From Mucilaginibacter sp. OK268 (GTDB taxonomy: Bacteria; Bacteroidota; Bacteroidia; Sphingobacteriales; Sphingobacteriaceae), in contig NZ_FNJV01000005.1 of assembly GCF_900103125.1 (NCBI RefSeq), forward strand, positions 124,001 through 188,000: DNA of 64,000 nt. The letters run 5' to 3'. The first letter of the stretch is position 1. Each line of letters begins with the position of its first letter. Shown in pieces: positions 7,582 to 16,838 of this stretch. Both the position numbers and the translations under genes were made by a program. The notes under the pieces are model-generated. The model searched no databases. It had not been told where the DNA came from and was given only the letters and a program-made list of their open reading frames with translations.

Positions 7582-9936
7582 ATGCACACAGAGATTTTAA
7601 ATATAAATAAAGATGACTGTTTTTTATGTCAGGTAGATACCTGCCTGTCATTTAATCCGTTCGTGGAGCATTTAAAGGAACGCATAAAAACCGAAAAAAC
7701 ACTTAAAAGTGAATTTTACAGGTATGTATTAAATAAATTTGAAAAAGATACTTGTATTGATCTGGATATGCATCCCGAAGATGCTGAAAAGTACCGGGAA
7801 ATGCTCGAATTGATCTACAGCATACTTACACCACCTATTTTAAATGAACAAGAGTTTTTTTGGGCCCTGAGTACACCCGTACCAGAAAAAATATTCTTTA
7901 GTACCGACGCTTTTTTTGATTTCCATTCCAGCAACCAATCCAGCTTGCACGCCGTAAATATGAGCCAGGGCGATTTGTTTAGCCAGCGCCAAAAACGGTT
8001 TATATATAACCTGATACTGGAGCGCTTATACGGTTTTACAGCGGTAGCAAAAAATGAAATGCTGTTTACCAATGCCGATCCTGAAACAGGGCTTTCAAGG
8101 TATTATAACATCCAGACCAACACGCAGTTTGTTAATATAAAATTGGTTGGCGACTTACCTGAGATCAATTTTGATACCATTGAACCCTATATTAACAATT
8201 ATGAGGGGATAGATATTTTAGAAGATATATTACCGCTTTCCAATTTTAAGTTTGAAGGTTTTACGGTGATAACTCTAACAGATATAACACTGCCTCACGC
8301 TATAGAAAACATCCGTAATGAGCTGGTTAACCACTCCAATAAGGAAGCCGATCAGTACGATCAGATCATCGATTCATTAAAAACGCTTTCTGAAAATCCG
8401 GCTATTGAATTTGGCTTATTGCCCTTTTTAACGGTCAATAATAAATTGATATTCGATACCAACGAATGCTCGCAAAGCGTACTGATCTCATCTGCAAAGG
8501 AGTTTAGCTTGGCCGAAGAAACATTTTATGCCATTACCGACGATTACAAACTGAACCCGAAACCCGTATTTTTCAGATCACTCACCGACGAAAAGATATC
8601 AAAGCATCCCTTCCTAAATGTTTTAAAACAGGCCGGTATTAAATCGTATGGTATCTTCCCGGTTTATTACAACAAAAAGATGGCGGGTATCATGGAAGTG
8701 TATTCTTACCAGGAGATCGTGTTTTATGAAAAGTTGTTGTCGAAATTACAGACTGCTATTCCATTAGTGGCTCAGTTGCTGCAAAACAGCATAGATCAAT
8801 TTACCTTTCGTATAGAAACCATTATCAAAGATAAATTTACCTCCCTGCAACCATCGGTTCAATGGAAATTTAATGAGGTAGCCTGGAATTATCTGCGGAA
8901 AAGCAACCGGAAAAAGAAAAATCAGGAAATAGAAACCGTAGTTTTTGATAATGTATACCCTTTATTTGGCGCTGTTGATATCCGCAACTCTACTATCGAA
9001 CGTAATAGTGCTTTACAGGAGGATCTAAAGGCCCTGCTGACCATTATTATGGAAACGCTGACCATATTAAAAAAGCATATCCATCTTACGCTTACCGACA
9101 GGCTCATATTTAAATGTGAAGAGTGGCTGGAAAAAGTAAATGGCTTTATCACTACCAATGACGAATTGATGCTCGACGGGTTTCTACACGATGAGGTTAG
9201 CCCTTTTCTTGATCATTTCCGGAAGAATTACCCCAATGAAAAAGAAGTGATCGACCGCTACTTTGATTCCCTTGGTGAGGAAAACGGAGTTTCGTTTACC
9301 AACAGGCGTAACTTGGAGGCTTCCATGCAACTCATCAATACCTCTATCAATCACTACCTCGAACAGGTGCAGGAAGAAGTACAGGGATCATACCCATGTT
9401 ATTTTGAAAAATTCCGTACAGATGGGGTGGAATACGATATTTATATTGGGCAGTCCATAGCCCCAGAAAAGATGTTTGATGTATTGTATTTAAAAAACAT
9501 CCGTTTGTGGCAGCTTAAATCAATGGCCGAAATTGCCAGGCTTACACATGGATTAACCGAACAACTTTCGAGACCTTTACTAACCACACAACTGATATTT
9601 ATACACTCAAACCCAATAGATATCAGTTTCAGAAATGACGAAAGGCGTTTTGATGTGGAAGGTGCTTACAATATCCGATACGAGGTAGTCAAAAAACGTA
9701 TTGACAAAGTTTTAATAGCCGGAACTATTGAACGTTTAACCCAGCCCGGTAAAATAGCCATGGTTTATTTTAACCAGACAGAAGCAGCCGAATATCTGGA
9801 ATATATAAAATATCTGCAGGAAGAAGACATATTGCTGAATGATCTGGAACAGCTTGAATTAGAAGAATTACAGGGTGTTACCGGTTTAAAAGCGCTTAGG
9901 GTTGGTGTTAATTACGAAATAGCTTTAGAAAAATAA
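7582..9936 (+). CDS. Large GAF-domain protein of unknown function
   Basis: 784 aa, cytoplasmic, with no signal peptide or membrane segment. A GAF-like sensor fold is recognisable around residues 275-410 (LLPFLTVNNKLIFD, then YGIFPVYYNKKMAGIMEVYS). The N-terminal 270 residues and the long, mostly helical C-terminal half match no domain I know. The C-terminal part contains DIRNST (466-471), which looks like a class III cyclase motif, but no second metal Asp follows in a suitable context. Proteins of this length with a central GAF appear in Sphingobacteriaceae. Its place after the ppk1 block and before the outer-membrane kinase-like protein suggests a signalling role, which is inference. Confidence 0.65.
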   Translation: MHTEILNINKDDCFLCQVDTCLSFNPFVEHLKERIKTEKTLKSEFYRYVLNKFEKDTCIDLDMHPEDAEKYREMLELIYSILTPPILNEQEFFWALSTPVPEKIFFSTDAFFDFHSSNQSSLHAVNMSQGDLFSQRQKRFIYNLILERLYGFTAVAKNEMLFTNADPETGLSRYYNIQTNTQFVNIKLVGDLPEINFDTIEPYINNYEGIDILEDILPLSNFKFEGFTVITLTDITLPHAIENIRNELVNHSNKEADQYDQIIDSLKTLSENPAIEFGLLPFLTVNNKLIFDTNECSQSVLISSAKEFSLAEETFYAITDDYKLNPKPVFFRSLTDEKISKHPFLNVLKQAGIKSYGIFPVYYNKKMAGIMEVYSYQEIVFYEKLLSKLQTAIPLVAQLLQNSIDQFTFRIETIIKDKFTSLQPSVQWKFNEVAWNYLRKSNRKKKNQEIETVVFDNVYPLFGAVDIRNSTIERNSALQEDLKALLTIIMETLTILKKHIHLTLTDRLIFKCEEWLEKVNGFITTNDELMLDGFLHDEVSPFLDHFRKNYPNEKEVIDRYFDSLGEENGVSFTNRRNLEASMQLINTSINHYLEQVQEEVQGSYPCYFEKFRTDGVEYDIYIGQSIAPEKMFDVLYLKNIRLWQLKSMAEIARLTHGLTEQLSRPLLTTQLIFIHSNPIDISFRNDERRFDVEGAYNIRYEVVKKRIDKVLIAGTIERLTQPGKIAMVYFNQTEAAEYLEYIKYLQEEDILLNDLEQLELEELQGVTGLKALRVGVNYEIALEK

Positions 9937-9988
9937 AACTATTTTGTAATATGCAGTGGTTCTACTATTGCTAAACAAAAACCATATC

Positions 9989-12577
9989 ATGCGGGTTGCT
10001 AAAAACGTGTTTAAATTATTATTCCTGTTTTTAACGGGAGTTTTTCTGTTAAGCTCGCAATGCTTAAAAGCACAGGTTAAAGGCGATAGCATAAAATTGG
10101 CTATTGAGCCTGCCTATAATGATGTAAGCAAAACGCACAGGTTTTTCCTTGGCGAAAGTTACCGTAAGCTTTGGGCTGCACCGGTTAAGTTACCCATATT
10201 TCATATCGCTTCAGAAAAAGGCGGCTTAAAAATTCTGCAAAAAGGCGGGGGACAGCAAACCAAATCATTGCGTCTCCAGGATTCTACCGGTCAACAATGG
10301 GTTTTGCGTACCATTCAAAAATACCCAGAAAAGGGTTTGCCGGTTGATCTAAGGCCTACTGTTGCCAAGGATATATTGCAGGATCAGGTATCAGCAGCGC
10401 ATCCGTTTTCGGCGCTTACGGTGCCGCCGCTGGCACAGGCATTGGGTGTGCCGCATTCCAACCCCAAAATAGTTTACGTGCCTGACGATCCTGCATTGGG
10501 CGATTACCGGAAGGATTTTGCTAACCAGGTTTTTTTATTTGAGGAGCGCGAACCTCTTGATGCCGATAAAACAGATAATACTGCAAAAGTACAGCGAAAA
10601 CTACAGGAGGACAACGATAACCGGGTTAATGAAAAGACTGTTTTAAGGGCACGCCTGCTGGATATGCTCCTGGGCGACTGGGATAGGCATGAGGATCAAT
10701 GGCGCTGGGAAAAAATAGACGGCAAGCACGAAACCATTTATGAGCCCGTACCCCGTGACCGCGACCAGGTATATTACAAAACATCGGGGGTATTACCCTG
10801 GATAGTGGCCCATCAGTGGTTAAAATCAAAATTTCAGGGTTATAGCAACGAGATCAGAGATATCAATGGCTGGAACTTTAATGCCCGCTATTTTGACCGC
10901 TACTTTTTAAACCAGTTGAGCGAGGATGACTGGAAAGAGCAGATCAGCTATGTAAAATCCAAATTGACAGATGAACTGATCAACAAGGCTATGAAATTGA
11001 TGCCCGATACCATTTACCAGCTTTCGGGTAAAGAAATAGCTAATAAAATGATAGCCCGCAGAAATGGACTGGCCAAACAAGCCCTGGAGTATTACCGCTT
11101 TATATCGCGTGAAGTAGAGATTCCGGCAAGTGATAAAACAGATCAATTCACTGTTCATAATGAATCGAATGGCGATTTAACTGTTACAGTTAACAAGATC
11201 AAAAAAGATGGCAGTATTGATAAGATAACCTATCACCGCACATTTATACCCACAGTAACCAAAGAAGTAAGGCTTTACGGTTTTGCTGGGGATGACGTTT
11301 TTTCAGTTACAGGTAGCCAGCCTTCACCCATCAAAGTACGCATGGTTGGTGGGGACGGAATGGATAGTTTTGCGGTGAACGATAGTTTGCACAATAAACG
11401 TAACCTATACATCTACGACCGCTCCGATCAGCAGAATAAATTGCCACCAACATCGCAGGCGAAAAATAAAACATCCACGGATACTACTGTAAACAGTTAT
11501 GATAAAACCAGCTATAAATTCGACCGGTTTGAACCTATTATTTTAGCCAATTACAGTAATGATATCGGGATATTACTTATAGGTGGTTTTTCTTATGAGA
11601 AACACGGTTTCCGCAAAGAACCTTATTCTTTCAGGGAAGAATTTTTAACCAACTACTCGCTCGAGCGGAAGTCGTTATTGTTCACTTATGTGGCGGAGTG
11701 GAAAAAGCTGATCGGTAACAATGATTTTGGTATTAACATACTGTCAAGAGGGCCAAATAACCTCAGTAACTTCTTCGGTATTGGAAACAATACCGTTTTT
11801 GAAAATAAGGGCGATCATAAAATCTCCTATTATCGTAACCGGTATGATTATATTACAGGTGATGTTTCGTTGCATCATACCTATGGTAACTGGCGTATAA
11901 GCGCCGGTTTAGCCGGGCAGTTTTATAATAGCCAGGCATCAAACAACACCGAGCGTTTTTTGAATGATTATAACCAGGCATATTCCAATGAAAAAGTGTT
12001 TGGCACCAAGGTTTATGGTGGGGTAACCGCCAATGCCCGGCTGGATACCCGTAACAGGCTGATTATACCCACACAAGGGGTTTTGTGGAATACAACCGTC
12101 AGTGGATTCTCCGGTGGAGGCTCAGGCAGCCATAATACCTATGGACAGATATTGTCGGAGTTTAGTTTCTATTTAAACCCCGACAGGGATTCTGTTTTGG
12201 TAATAGCTAACCGTACCGGCCTGGGTACTACGGTAGGCGATGCAGCCTATTTTCAACTGATGAAGCTGGGCGGAGCGCAAAATTTCAGAGGCTTTCATAC
12301 CAACAGATTCACGGGCAAAACTATTGCTTACAATAACCTGGAACTGCGGTTGAAAGTGCTTGACTTTAGTTCATACCTGCTGCCGGGATCACTGGGTATT
12401 ATTGGTTTCAATGATGTAGGGAGGGTTTGGCAACCAGGCGAATCATCTGATCAATGGCATGATGGCTACGGAGGCGGCATCTACTTGATACCGGCACAAC
12501 TGGTTTTAATTGAGGGTGTAGTTGGTTTTTCTAAAGAGGGGGCTTTGCCTTATATATCGATAGGGTTTAGGTTTTAA
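9989..12577 (+). CDS. Outer-membrane BamA/TamA-type barrel with N-terminal kinase-like (FAM20/HipA-like) region
   Basis: 862 aa with a Sec signal; the ATG at 9989 is chosen because it starts the signal, while the GTG at 9956 adds a non-signal extension. Residues about 60-300 contain SLRLQDSTGQQWVLRTIQK, then LLGDWDRHEDQW (D232, R233, H234), then VPRDRDQ (D257, D259). This order resembles the glycine-rich strand with Lys/Arg, the catalytic loop (GNMDRHHYE in FAM20) and the metal Asp of atypical secreted kinases. From about residue 520 a beta barrel begins, with the surface-antigen motif GGAQNFRGF and a C-terminal Phe. The barrel call is strong; kinase activity is inferred from motifs only. The reading frame ends before a perfect hairpin repeat. 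Confidence 0.75.
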   Translation: MRVAKNVFKLLFLFLTGVFLLSSQCLKAQVKGDSIKLAIEPAYNDVSKTHRFFLGESYRKLWAAPVKLPIFHIASEKGGLKILQKGGGQQTKSLRLQDSTGQQWVLRTIQKYPEKGLPVDLRPTVAKDILQDQVSAAHPFSALTVPPLAQALGVPHSNPKIVYVPDDPALGDYRKDFANQVFLFEEREPLDADKTDNTAKVQRKLQEDNDNRVNEKTVLRARLLDMLLGDWDRHEDQWRWEKIDGKHETIYEPVPRDRDQVYYKTSGVLPWIVAHQWLKSKFQGYSNEIRDINGWNFNARYFDRYFLNQLSEDDWKEQISYVKSKLTDELINKAMKLMPDTIYQLSGKEIANKMIARRNGLAKQALEYYRFISREVEIPASDKTDQFTVHNESNGDLTVTVNKIKKDGSIDKITYHRTFIPTVTKEVRLYGFAGDDVFSVTGSQPSPIKVRMVGGDGMDSFAVNDSLHNKRNLYIYDRSDQQNKLPPTSQAKNKTSTDTTVNSYDKTSYKFDRFEPIILANYSNDIGILLIGGFSYEKHGFRKEPYSFREEFLTNYSLERKSLLFTYVAEWKKLIGNNDFGINILSRGPNNLSNFFGIGNNTVFENKGDHKISYYRNRYDYITGDVSLHHTYGNWRISAGLAGQFYNSQASNNTERFLNDYNQAYSNEKVFGTKVYGGVTANARLDTRNRLIIPTQGVLWNTTVSGFSGGGSGSHNTYGQILSEFSFYLNPDRDSVLVIANRTGLGTTVGDAAYFQLMKLGGAQNFRGFHTNRFTGKTIAYNNLELRLKVLDFSSYLLPGSLGIIGFNDVGRVWQPGESSDQWHDGYGGGIYLIPAQLVLIEGVVGFSKEGALPYISIGFRF

Positions 12578-12618
12578 GAAGAGCATTGTATAGTATAATA
12601 ACTGAATTAAAATAAAAT

Positions 12619-12714
12619 GCGTCATTGCGAGGTACGAAGCAATCTCTATGCTGTACAGAGAGAACAAGTCTTGATCTGCCTATGTAGAGATTGCTTCGTA
12701 CCTCGCAATGACGC
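12619..12714. repeat. Perfect 30-bp inverted repeat (Bacteroidota GCGTCATTGCGAGG-type element)
   Basis: The arms at 12619-12648 and 12685-12714 are exact reverse complements, with a 36-nt loop. The arm begins GCGTCATTGCGAGG and contains GAAGCAATCTC, a sequence I recognise as a dispersed element in Bacteroidota genomes. It lies between convergent genes, where it can also act as a bidirectional terminator. No transposase is linked. Confidence 0.85.
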
Positions 12715-12729
12715 TTTGATTGTTTATAC

Positions 12730-13890
12730 TTACAGTAACAAAATATCTATCTGGTGCGCATGAACCATATTAACTACCGGCGACCAGGCGAAAACTGTAA
12801 AACGGCCATCCTGTGAAGCTACCAGGGCAATAGCATCCTTTTGGTCAAATACAAATTGAGCGGCCGATAAATGCCGTGTACCGCCGTTTTGTGCCGGGTG
12901 GATTATTTTGGTAGAGCAGCCAACTACAGGCTCTGTAACAATGATTTCCTCAACACGAACGCTTTTAGACGACCTGCCGATCTTGGCGCCAAAGGCTAGT
13001 AATTCGTGCTTGTCGTTGATTACAGTTGCACCATCTATAGAGGTTAGTCCACCAATGGTATCCACAGCCCTGCGCAATTTTTCCTGCCAGGAGGTATGGT
13101 ATTTCTCGATCCCCTCGTGTATCATCAGGTCTGTAAGACCCGAGAAAGCCGGAGCTACGGGGTAGGATATCGGTGTAATGATCGATTCCATCCAGTCGTC
13201 ATTTTCAGAGGGTACTACCAGCAAGATCCCACCACGACGGTGCGCCTGCATCGACGCTGCCAGCTGTACCAACACATTCACCGGGTCATTCCAGGATGAT
13301 GGCAGCGTAAAATCAAGCATGGAAGTAAGTATGGTAGGGCAATCAGAAAGGGTTGAGCCTTGTTCGTCTACCACCTTAATATCATCACCTTTTAAAATAG
13401 CGATGTTCACAAATTTACCAAAACCGTCAACCCGGCGATGTTTGATCACCAAAAGGCCGGGTTCTATCACTTCCAATACAAAACAATAAGCGGGTATAGC
13501 CAGGGTTGTACCCCAAACATAAAGCTCGCCATCCTCAATCCATACACCTAAATGTATACCTGGTTGCTGAACAGCAGAAGCAAACTTAGTCAGGATATTA
13601 GGTGCCAGCGGTATTTTATGGCCAAACAACAGGGGCTGTCCCGCACTTTCAGGGGGCAGGAATGCTAGCGTAAATTTTGGCGAATACCCTTCTTCCCGGC
13701 GCAGACTTGCCCAAAATGCTATATCAATTATGTTTTCAATGATGCTAACATCAGGAGTGGGGGCGGCAACATCTACATCGGCGTTGGCATTAACCAAAGA
13801 ATGAAAATATTTAAAATGTCTTTCAACCGAAGGTGCTACAACCCGGGCAGCTTTATACGTAGGTTCAGAGGTCATGCTGCTGGTTTTCAT
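12730..13890 (-). CDS. DisA_N-like (diadenylate cyclase-fold) protein with putative N-terminal sensor (DACNV type)
   Basis: 386 aa. The start is placed at 13890, because a well-formed promoter lies just upstream of it; an in-frame ATG at 13950 would fall inside that promoter. The C-terminal part carries the two diadenylate cyclase signatures: DGA at residues 286-288 and GTRH at 337-340. Canonical c-di-AMP synthases have DGA and RHR; here the third position is Leu (RHL), and the spacing between motifs is longer. The N-terminal 220 residues match the sensor type named DACNV in my memory of the family literature. It may make c-di-AMP, make another nucleotide, or only bind one. It faces the outer-membrane gene across the hairpin repeat. 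Confidence 0.72.
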   Translation of the reverse strand: MKTSSMTSEPTYKAARVVAPSVERHFKYFHSLVNANADVDVAAPTPDVSIIENIIDIAFWASLRREEGYSPKFTLAFLPPESAGQPLLFGHKIPLAPNILTKFASAVQQPGIHLGVWIEDGELYVWGTTLAIPAYCFVLEVIEPGLLVIKHRRVDGFGKFVNIAILKGDDIKVVDEQGSTLSDCPTILTSMLDFTLPSSWNDPVNVLVQLAASMQAHRRGGILLVVPSENDDWMESIITPISYPVAPAFSGLTDLMIHEGIEKYHTSWQEKLRRAVDTIGGLTSIDGATVINDKHELLAFGAKIGRSSKSVRVEEIIVTEPVVGCSTKIIHPAQNGGTRHLSAAQFVFDQKDAIALVASQDGRFTVFAWSPVVNMVHAHQIDILLL

Positions 13891-13919
13891 TTTTTTCAAT
13901 AGAATGCTTGTTGTGTTAC

Positions 13920-13951
13920 CAAAAATAACGCTATTTACCTGCTGGCACAAA
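13920..13951 (-). promoter_or_regulatory. Consensus promoter of the DisA_N-like gene
   Basis: On the minus strand, TTTG (13951-13948), a 20-nt spacer and TATTTTTG (13927-13920) match the Bacteroidota consensus TTTG-N19-21-TAnnTTTG exactly. The -7 box lies 29 bp from the ATG at 13890, which supports that start. Confidence 0.7.
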
Positions 13952-14054
13952 CAAATAGCTCAAAATTGCAATTAACGGATAATTCTGTTTTAGTAAAGTA
14001 ATATCTTAATTTTATAATAGGGGCACATTGTCTTTATATTGATATTTGTTTGCT

Positions 14055-14639
14055 ATGTACCAAACGCTCTTACAATATATTATTGATTACTCGTTAATGG
14101 AGGTATCAGATCAGGAATTTGAAATGATACAGGCTGCTTTTAAACCCAAAAAGCTGCGCAAAAGGCAATACCTGTTGCAGAAAGGTGATGTATGCAAATA
14201 TCTTTCGTTCGTTTGTAAGGGTGCTATGCGACAATATGCTGTAGATGATAAAGGTGTGGAGCATATTGTAAGGTTTGGTATTGAACGCTGGTGGATGGCC
14301 GACTATGAAAGTTTTACCACCAAAACGCCTTGCAGTTACGATATTGATGCCATAGAAGATACAGAGCTTTTGCAGATAAGCAGCGAACATCTGGACGAAT
14401 TAAAGTCGAAAGTCCCTGCCGTAGACGCAATGATATCAAAAATGAACCAGCGGAGCTATGTATCCCATCAAAAACGTATACATTCATCTATTAGTCAAAC
14501 TGCTGAAGAGCGGTTTACCGATTTAATGAATACTTACCCTGAATTTATGCAGCGCTTTCCTCAAAATATGATCGCCTCATACCTGGGTATTTCTCCCGAA
14601 ACTTTAAGCCGTATCCGCAAGCAGATGACTTTGAAGTAA
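14055..14639 (+). CDS. Crp/Fnr-family transcriptional regulator
   Basis: 194 aa. Residues about 20-125 form a cyclic-nucleotide-binding-like beta roll (LRKRQYLLQKGDVCKYLSFV, then GAMRQYAVDDKGVEHIVRFG). The C-terminus has a short winged helix ending in YLGISPETLSRIRKQ, a typical Crp/Fnr recognition helix. The cyclic-nucleotide contact residues are not well kept, as in many Bacteroidota members, and there are no Fe-S cysteines. The gene lies 50 bp before the MFS transporter and may control it. The ATG at 14055 starts the conserved region; an earlier alternative codon at 14046 is not needed. Confidence 0.88.
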   Translation: MYQTLLQYIIDYSLMEVSDQEFEMIQAAFKPKKLRKRQYLLQKGDVCKYLSFVCKGAMRQYAVDDKGVEHIVRFGIERWWMADYESFTTKTPCSYDIDAIEDTELLQISSEHLDELKSKVPAVDAMISKMNQRSYVSHQKRIHSSISQTAEERFTDLMNTYPEFMQRFPQNMIASYLGISPETLSRIRKQMTLK

Positions 14640-14665
14640 TAGTAGCTGCACTTGTAAATTATCCA

Positions 14666-14673
14666 TATTTTTG
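14666..14673 (+). promoter_or_regulatory. Putative -7 box before the MFS gene
   Basis: TATTTTTG fits TAnnTTTG and lies 16 bp before the ATG at 14690. There is no matching -33 box at the right spacing, so support is modest. Confidence 0.3.
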
Positions 14674-14689
14674 CCACTTTAATACAGGT

Positions 14690-15865
14690 ATGGATCAGGT
14701 TACAGCTCCCGGGAAATTGAAATTACGAATTGCCTGCGGGGTATTCTTTTTTATTTCGGGGTTTGGGTATTCGTCGTGGGCTTCACGTATACCATCAATA
14801 CAGCAACAGTTACACCTCAATGAGGGGCAGTTAGGGGCCGTATTATTTGCTTTGCCCATCGGTTTAATGCTTACCATACCCATAACCGCAAAAATGTTAA
14901 AGCATTTCAGCAGCCGGAGCATTATGCTGGTAGGCGCCATTGCTTTTAACCTTTTACTATGCTTACCTGGTTTTGCAGCTTATATATGGCAATTGGTGGT
15001 GCTGCTCTTTTTCTTCGGTTCGGCACGTAATATATTCAACCTGTCGGTAAATGCACAGGCTGTGAGCGTACAAAGCTTTTATGACCGGTCTATCATGGTT
15101 ACTTTTCATGGTATTTGGAGCATGGCTGGGTTTGCCGGTGCCGCTGTTGGATATTTGATGGTATCTTTCAATGTGGCCCCATCTTACCACTTATTATTTG
15201 TGGGAATAAGTATGATCATTATAACACTGATCTTTTATCCACATGCTTACTACGAGAAGCCTGTTAATAAGATCAACCGGTCGGTTTTTACCCTGCCTGA
15301 TAAGCACCTGATCAAGTTTTCATTGATCTGCTTTGCATCTATGGCCTGTGAGAATACCATGTACGATTGGAGTGGCATTTACTTCCAGAAAGTACTACAC
15401 GCCTCAAAACCAGCGGCAACGGCGGCATTTGTGGTATATATGGTAGCCATGACCATTGGACGCTTTACCGGCGATAGGCTGGTAGCATCCGCAGGCATAA
15501 AAAAGGTACTTAGCTTCAGTGGTATATTAATATTGACCGGATTGCTGTTTTCTGTTCTTTTGCCCTACAACTATACCGTTTACGTGGGTTATGCTATGGT
15601 GGGGATGGGGGTATCCTGCGTGGTGCCACTAGTATTTAGTATGGCAGGTAAATCCCAAAGTATGAATACCGGGCAGGCATTGGCCGCTATATCAACTGTA
15701 GGTTATCTTGGTTTTTTGATCATCCCGCCAGCGGTAGGTTTTATAGCCCAGGCGGCAGGATTACGCTGGGCTTTTGGCATTGTGGCGGGTTTCGGGGCCT
15801 TGATCATCGTTATGGTATCAAAACTTAAACCGCAAACTGAAGCTGTAGCTACATCCTTAGATTAA
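14690..15865 (+). CDS. MFS transporter, YbjJ-like
   Basis: 391 aa with 12 predicted membrane segments and no signal peptide. Opening residues GYSSWASRIPSIQQQLHLNEGQLG and the AVSVQ segment are like those of the YbjJ-type sugar or drug transporter group of the major facilitator superfamily. It follows the Crp/Fnr gene and precedes an SDR gene on the same strand. The substrate is unknown. Confidence 0.85.
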   Translation: MDQVTAPGKLKLRIACGVFFFISGFGYSSWASRIPSIQQQLHLNEGQLGAVLFALPIGLMLTIPITAKMLKHFSSRSIMLVGAIAFNLLLCLPGFAAYIWQLVVLLFFFGSARNIFNLSVNAQAVSVQSFYDRSIMVTFHGIWSMAGFAGAAVGYLMVSFNVAPSYHLLFVGISMIIITLIFYPHAYYEKPVNKINRSVFTLPDKHLIKFSLICFASMACENTMYDWSGIYFQKVLHASKPAATAAFVVYMVAMTIGRFTGDRLVASAGIKKVLSFSGILILTGLLFSVLLPYNYTVYVGYAMVGMGVSCVVPLVFSMAGKSQSMNTGQALAAISTVGYLGFLIIPPAVGFIAQAAGLRWAFGIVAGFGALIIVMVSKLKPQTEAVATSLD

Positions 15866-15962
15866 AATTCTTGATAAATGTCAAGGCAATTTTCTGCTTT
15901 ATATCATTTAGCAGCTTTTGAGCTTATCTCACCTTTGTTATGTAAATAAAAACATAGCAATA

Positions 15963-16826
15963 ATGAAAAAGATAGTTTTAGTGACCGGTACCAGCACCGG
16001 GTTCGGCAAATTAATAACCCAAACGTTATCAAAAGAAGGCCATACCGTAATAGCCGCCATGCGTGGAGTAAATGATAAAAACCAGGCGGTTGCCCAGGAA
16101 TTGTCCAAATGGCCAGGTGTTGATGTAGTGGAGCTTGATGTAACCAGTGATACCTCTGTTCAGGAAGCCTTCGAAAAAAGTCTTGCTAAATATGGCCACA
16201 TTGATGTATTGGTGAATAATGCAGGTGTAGCCGGTTTTGGCGTAGCCGAAGCCTATACACTTGACCAGGTACGGCGCTTATTTGAAGTGAATTTTTATGG
16301 TGTGCTGCGTACTTACAACGCGGTACTGCCATCTATGCGAGCCCGTAAAGACGGATTGATCATTAATCTTTCAACCGGTGCCAGCGGTTTTACTGTGCCC
16401 TTCATGGTGCCTTATATGGCTTCTAAATTTGCCATGGAGTCGCTTACCGAAGGTTTTCAGGCAGAGTTGAAGGACTATGGGATTGAAAACGTATCCATTC
16501 AAAGTGGCGTATACCCAACGGAAATGAATACCGGCGTTAAGACCGGGGTAAATGCCGATAAGGAAGATATTGTAGCAGCCTACGGAAGTGCTGCTGTTGA
16601 TGCCTTTAACGCGGTGGGTACAGCCTTGTTTGGCAAGATGGCCGAATTTAAAATGGATCCGCAAACCATAGCTGATGGTGTGCTGGAACTGATCAACAAA
16701 GAAAAGGGCACTCGTCCGTTGCGCTTTCCGCTGGATGCCATTGCACAGGGTACAGATCATGAGTTTGTAAAATCTCGTGCTGAAATCAAGAGCAGATGGG
16801 CTAAAAACTACGGAGTTAGCTTATAA
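15963..16826 (+). CDS. Short-chain dehydrogenase/reductase (SDR)
   Basis: 287 aa. The nucleotide-binding motif TGTSTGFG lies at the N-terminus and NNAG follows in VLVNNAGVAGFG. The catalytic Ser is in INLSTGASG, and the Tyr/Lys pair is in YMASK. This is a classical SDR of NAD(P)H-dependent oxidoreductases. The ATG at 15963 places the Rossmann motif directly at the start; the upstream in-frame extension adds nothing conserved. A terminator hairpin follows. The substrate is unknown. Confidence 0.92.
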   Translation: MKKIVLVTGTSTGFGKLITQTLSKEGHTVIAAMRGVNDKNQAVAQELSKWPGVDVVELDVTSDTSVQEAFEKSLAKYGHIDVLVNNAGVAGFGVAEAYTLDQVRRLFEVNFYGVLRTYNAVLPSMRARKDGLIINLSTGASGFTVPFMVPYMASKFAMESLTEGFQAELKDYGIENVSIQSGVYPTEMNTGVKTGVNADKEDIVAAYGSAAVDAFNAVGTALFGKMAEFKMDPQTIADGVLELINKEKGTRPLRFPLDAIAQGTDHEFVKSRAEIKSRWAKNYGVSL

Positions 16827-16838
16827 TTGCATCAAGTT

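Noticed and set aside
8971..8994. DIRNST in the GAF protein as a class III nucleotide cyclase site, which could have been the missing partner of the PycTM protein
   Set aside because: Only the first metal-binding motif is similar. The second Asp and the transition-state residues expected further on are not visible, and the surrounding sequence is helical.
13096..13489. Long plus-strand frames opposite the DisA_N-like gene
   Set aside because: They are shadows of the coding strand; the minus-strand protein has clear motifs and its own promoter.
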